Of a stretch of DNA of 9,029 nt, positions 6,883-9,029 are shown piece after piece; within the stretch, counting starts at the first letter, position 1; each line of letters begins with the position of its first letter. Both the position numbers and the translations under genes were made by a program. The notes under the pieces were generated by a model that had not been told where the DNA came from, ran no database searches, and saw only the letters and a program-made list of their open reading frames with translations. Source of the stretch: Citreimonas sp042096055 (GTDB taxonomy: Bacteria > Pseudomonadota > Alphaproteobacteria > Rhodobacterales > Rhodobacteraceae); NCBI RefSeq assembly GCF_042096055.1, contig NZ_JBELMH010000099.1, forward strand, positions 1 to 9,029. The letters run 5' to 3'.

Positions 6883-6892
6883 TCAGGCGGCG
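6872..6892 (-). terminator. Weak terminator-like hairpin overlapping the pip stop
   Basis: On the minus strand CGCCGC, loop CTGAC, GCGGCG is followed by TTTTG. The stem is only 6 bp, the loop contains the pip stop codon, and the T-run is short. It may cause partial termination between pip and the transporter, or be chance in GC-rich coding sequence. Confidence 0.3.
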
Positions 6893-7860
6893 GCTTCGGC
6901 CATCTGGTCCATGACGCGCACCAGCTCGGCGCTGATGCCGGGTTCGGAGAGCGCGTGGCCGGCGTTGCGGATCATCCGCAGGTCGGCATTGGGCCAGGCG
7001 CGGGCCAGCTCCCACGCGCTGCGCGGCGGGCAAATCATGTCGTAGCGGCCCTGCACGATGGTGCCCGGCGTGTCGGCCAGCCGGTCGGCGTTGGCCAGGA
7101 TCCAGCCGTCGCGTTCCAGGAAGCCGTCGTTGACGAAGTAGTGGTTTTCCAGCCGGGCGAAGGCGCGGGCGTATTCGCCGGGCGCCTCGCCGCCCTGCCC
7201 CGACGAATAGACCGAGGCCAGCGCGTTCTCCCACGCCGACCAGGCCTGGGCGTGCCGCGTCTCGGTCCGCAGGTCGCCCGAGAACAGCCGCTTGTGGTAG
7301 GCGTGGATCAGGTCGCCCTGCTCGTCCTCGGGGATGAGGTCGCGGAAGCGGGCCCAGGGCTCGGGCCAGAACTGGCCGGCGCCGCCGCCGTAGAACCACT
7401 GAAGCTCGCGCCGCGTCATCAGGAAGACGCCGCGCAGCACCAGGTGGCGCACGCGTTCGGGGTGGGTGATACCGTAGATCAGCGCCAGCGTGGCGCCCCA
7501 GCTGCCGCCGAAGACGACGAAGCTGTCGATGCCCAGCGCCTCGCGGATCCGCTCGATATCGGCGACGAGATCCCAGGTGGTGTTGTCGGTGACGCTGGCA
7601 TGCGGGCGCGAGCGGCCGCAGCCGCGCTGGTCGAACAGGATCACGCGGTAGACGTTGGGGTCGAAGTAGCGCCGCATCGCGGGCGAGCAGCCGCCGCCGG
7701 GCCCGCCGTGCAGCACGATCACGGGAACTCCGGCGGGATTGCCGCATTGTTCCACGTAGATGCGGTGCCCGGCGCCGACGTCCATCATGCGCTGGTCGAA
7801 TGGGTCCGCTGGCGGATACAGATATTGCACTGCGCGTTTTTGGCCCGAGTTTTTATCCAT
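6883..7860 (-). CDS. pip: Prolyl aminopeptidase (proline iminopeptidase)
   Basis: Cytoplasmic serine peptidase that releases N-terminal proline from peptides (EC 3.4.11.5), alpha/beta-hydrolase fold, MEROPS S33. The 325 residues match the family length. Visible are the oxyanion-hole motif HGGPGGG (51-57), FDQRGCGRS (76-84), the nucleophile elbow GGSWGA with Ser120 (118-123), Asp274 in GRYDMICPP, and His302 in AGHA; the catalytic triad is therefore complete. The GGSWG form and the HGGPGGG motif separate it from generic hydrolases. The ATG at 7860 has only a weak AGAAACGA upstream; M25 or M26 would cut a segment that fits family N-termini (YLYPPADPFDQ), so the first ATG is kept. It is 35 bp from divergent ubiG and 119 bp upstream of the peptide transporter on the same strand, suggesting use of imported peptides, though co-transcription is unproven. 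Confidence 0.94.
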   Translation of the reverse strand: MDKNSGQKRAVQYLYPPADPFDQRMMDVGAGHRIYVEQCGNPAGVPVIVLHGGPGGGCSPAMRRYFDPNVYRVILFDQRGCGRSRPHASVTDNTTWDLVADIERIREALGIDSFVVFGGSWGATLALIYGITHPERVRHLVLRGVFLMTRRELQWFYGGGAGQFWPEPWARFRDLIPEDEQGDLIHAYHKRLFSGDLRTETRHAQAWSAWENALASVYSSGQGGEAPGEYARAFARLENHYFVNDGFLERDGWILANADRLADTPGTIVQGRYDMICPPRSAWELARAWPNADLRMIRNAGHALSEPGISAELVRVMDQMAEAAA

Positions 7861-7895
7861 TTCGTTTCTATATTGCCGCCGGTAAGGAATTGACC
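7861..7895. promoter_or_regulatory. Divergent pip/ubiG intergenic region
   Basis: Only 35 bases separate the two start codons. They include TATATT (7869-7874, + strand), which could be a -10 box for ubiG, and the overlapping TATAGA on the minus strand for pip. No good -35 partner is seen for either at 16-18 bases. The first bases of pip (7834-7857) are unusually T-rich on the + strand, so the ubiG promoter probably extends into pip. Confidence 0.3.
7884..7888 (+). promoter_or_regulatory. Ribosome binding site of ubiG
   Basis: AAGGA lies 7 bases before the ATG at 7896 and supports this start over the in-frame ATG further upstream at 7800, which is inside the divergent pip gene. A second ATG at 7908 has GGGGA 5 bases before it and remains possible. 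Confidence 0.6.
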
Positions 7896-8642
7896 ATGGG
7901 GAATGTCATGCAAACCACCGTCGAGCCGTCCGAGATTGCCAAGTTCGAAGCCATGGCCGCAGAATGGTGGGACCCGGAGGGCAAGTTCAAGCCCCTGCAC
8001 ATGCTGAACCCCTGCCGGCTGGACTACATCACCGACCAGATCGCCGGAGAATACGACCGCGACCTTTCCGCACAATTACCGTTCGAGGGGCTGCGCGTGC
8101 TGGATATCGGCTGCGGCGGCGGGTTGCTGTGCGAGCCGATGGCGCGGCTGGGCGCCACGGTCGTGGGCGTCGACGCGGCGGCGCGCAACATCCCGGTGGC
8201 GCAGGCGCATGCCGCGCAATCGGGGCTGGAGATCGACTATCGCCACACGACCGCCGAAGCGCTGGCCGACGCGGGTGAGCAGTTCGACGTGGTGCTGAAC
8301 ATGGAGGTGGTCGAGCACGTCGCCGACCCGCAGGACTACATCGACGCCTGCGCGCGGCTCTTGCGGTCGGGCGGGCTGCACCTGTGCTCGACCATCAACC
8401 GCAACGCGAAGAGCTTCGCCATGGCGATTGTCGGCGCGGAATACGTGATGCGCTGGCTGCCCAAGGGCACGCACGAATGGAAGCGCTTCATCACCCCCGA
8501 CGAGCTTTACGACCACCTGCGCGCCGCCGGACTCGAGCCGGTGGATCGCAAGGGCTACGTCTTCAACCCGGTCGCGTGGCGCTGGTCGCTGTCGGACCGC
8601 GATCTTTCGGTGAACTACGTGACCGCCGCGCTGCGGCCCTGA
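7896..8642 (+). CDS. ubiG: Ubiquinone biosynthesis O-methyltransferase UbiG
   Basis: SAM-dependent methyltransferase performing both O-methylations in ubiquinone synthesis (2-polyprenyl-6-hydroxyphenol and 3-demethylubiquinol; EC 2.1.1.222 and 2.1.1.64), acting at the inner face of the cytoplasmic membrane. It has 248 residues from the chosen start, close to the 240 of E. coli UbiG. Seen are the family N-terminal WWDPEGKFKPLHMLNP (24-39), SAM motif I VLDIGCGGGLL (68-78), the acidic ribose-binding D93 in VVGVDAAA, and post-motif VLNMEVVEHV (133-142). TINRNAKSFAMAIVGAEYV (166-184), then LPKGTHEW, corresponds to the membrane-binding segment. No subunit or fusion oddity. It is divergent from pip and followed after 76 bases by an unrelated membrane protein gene. 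Very secure identification; only the exact start (7896 or 7908) is open. Confidence 0.96.
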   Translation: MGNVMQTTVEPSEIAKFEAMAAEWWDPEGKFKPLHMLNPCRLDYITDQIAGEYDRDLSAQLPFEGLRVLDIGCGGGLLCEPMARLGATVVGVDAAARNIPVAQAHAAQSGLEIDYRHTTAEALADAGEQFDVVLNMEVVEHVADPQDYIDACARLLRSGGLHLCSTINRNAKSFAMAIVGAEYVMRWLPKGTHEWKRFITPDELYDHLRAAGLEPVDRKGYVFNPVAWRWSLSDRDLSVNYVTAALRP

Positions 8643-8655
8643 CCCCACGCGCGTC

Positions 8656-8674
8656 CGGGCCTTTCCCTGGCCCG
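8656..8674 (+). other. GC-rich stem-loop after ubiG
   Basis: CGGGCC, loop TTTCCCT, GGCCCG, a perfect 6-bp stem starting 14 bases after the ubiG stop. It is followed by TTCGCGCC, not a T-run, so it is at best a weak terminator or an mRNA 3' end stabiliser. Confidence 0.4.
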
Positions 8675-8705
8675 TTCGCGCCCCAGATATTCGTGCATCC
8701 GCAGG

Positions 8706-8713
8706 AAAGGAGG
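8706..8713 (+). promoter_or_regulatory. Near-perfect Shine-Dalgarno sequence
   Basis: AAAGGAGG, nearly the full anti-16S match, 5 bases before the ATG at 8719. It is the strongest ribosome site in the window and fixes the start of the last gene. Confidence 0.85.
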
Positions 8714-8718
8714 AACGC

Positions 8719-9029
8719 ATGTTCCATGAAGGCAAGGATCCCATCACCCGGGTCGCCCTGGGCATCATCGCGACGGCCGGCGTCGTGCTGCTCATCATAG
8801 CGGGATGGAGCGCGTTCTTCGCGTCCGACCCCGTGGCCGAGAACGAGCCCGTGACCGAGCAGGTCGCCGAGATCGACGTCGATTCCATCGACGACGAGAA
8901 CGTCAGCGACCCCCTGCCGCAGGATGACGCAGCCGCGACCGAGGAGACGGCCCCGGCGGAAGAAACCGCCGCCGCCGAGGAACCGGCCCCGGCCGAGGAG
9001 ACCGCCGCCGCGGAAGAGACCGCCCCGGC
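8719..9029 (+). CDS. Membrane-anchored protein with acidic Ala/Glu/Pro repeat (5' part)
   Basis: Not recognised. The gene runs off the right edge, leaving 103 residues with no stop. A short N-terminal segment MFHEGKDPITR is followed by one hydrophobic helix (about 12-35, VALGIIATAGVVLLII...), then a strongly acidic stretch (36-74, many Asp/Glu). From residue 75 there is a hexapeptide repeat: EETAPA, EETAAA, EEPAPA, EETAAA, EETAP. The helix has no clear signal peptidase site, so a single-pass anchor with the acidic tail probably in the periplasm is inferred. Such Glu/Ala/Pro repeats usually act as extended linkers to a globular C-terminal domain, which would be outside the window. The codon pattern is GC-rich like its neighbours, and the ribosome site is excellent, so it is a real gene. 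A functional domain cannot be named from what is visible. Confidence 0.8.
   Translation, partial: MFHEGKDPITRVALGIIATAGVVLLIIAGWSAFFASDPVAENEPVTEQVAEIDVDSIDDENVSDPLPQDDAAATEETAPAEETAAAEEPAPAEETAAAEETAP
8941..9029 (+). repeat. 18-bp in-frame tandem repeat (EETAxA hexapeptide)
   Basis: Five units of 18 bases (the last cut by the window edge) at 8941, 8959, 8977, 8995 and 9013. Each encodes EE[TP]A[PA]A. Units vary at third positions (gag/gaa, acg/acc), so the array is partly diverged and not a recent exact expansion. PA-type and AA-type units alternate. Confidence 0.85.

Noticed and set aside
6764..7747. Upstream extension of the B-type permease frame
   Set aside because: The frame stays open only because it overlaps pip in another phase. 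The added residues are Arg/Pro/Ala-rich nonsense, and the permease N-terminus begins normally at the GTG at 6763.
7800..7895. Upstream extension of ubiG to an ATG at 7800
   Set aside because: It would overlap the start of divergent pip by about 60 bases, adds non-homologous residues, and lacks a ribosome site; AAGGA precedes the ATG at 7896.
8076..8888. Minus-strand open frame opposite ubiG and the last gene
   Set aside because: Antisense to the well-conserved UbiG motifs and spans the intergenic gap; no domain.
8995..9029. Possible CRISPR or other DNA repeat array at the right edge
   Set aside because: The units are 18 bp, in frame, contiguous without spacers, and vary at third codon positions, which fits a peptide repeat and not a CRISPR array.

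Overview
The window is GC-rich (about 65% by eye) bacterial chromosome that reads as an alphaproteobacterium, most probably of the Rhodobacteraceae/Roseobacter group. Pointers are the uniformly GC-rich third codon positions, a ubiquinone-pathway UbiG, the HslU C-terminus, and a peptide-transport ABC operon of alphaproteobacterial type with a double-ATPase protein. The placement rests on protein character, not on a marker gene. No IS element, phage gene, tRNA, rRNA or CRISPR array was seen.

Layout: (1) 1-585, + strand: the 3' part of hslU, the unfoldase ATPase of the HslUV protease. (2) 629-1195, +: a GNAT-family acetyltransferase. (3) 1216-1251: a strong stem-loop with T-tracts on both sides, terminating the convergent transcripts. 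(4) 1287-7860, - strand, read right to left: a prolyl aminopeptidase gene (pip), then a complete peptide-type ABC importer in the order permease B, permease C, fused double ATPase, substrate-binding protein. The two permeases and the ATPase are joined by ATGA start/stop overlaps. The binding-protein gene follows after 79 bp holding two GC-rich stem-loops. (5) 7896-8642, +: ubiG, divergent from pip with 35 bp between starts. (6) 8719 to the right edge, +: the start of an unrecognised membrane-anchored protein with an acidic Ala/Glu/Pro hexapeptide repeat; it has no stop in the window.

Functionally the centre is a peptide-scavenging block. The binding protein, with a twin-arginine-type leader, captures short peptides in the periplasm. 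The two permeases and the fused ATPase import them, and the neighbouring cytoplasmic aminopeptidase could release N-terminal proline. Joint regulation of pip with the transporter is inferred from strand and proximity only. hslU and ubiG are housekeeping genes.

Most of the window is ordinary. I see no new defence or mobile system. The observation most worth following is the C-type permease: it carries about 105 extra N-terminal residues, apparently three extra membrane helices, and part of this looks like a duplicated helix-FRxMP-helix module. Other points are the tandem hairpins before the binding-protein gene, a direct repeat plus dyad in front of the first permease, and the hexapeptide repeat at the right edge.
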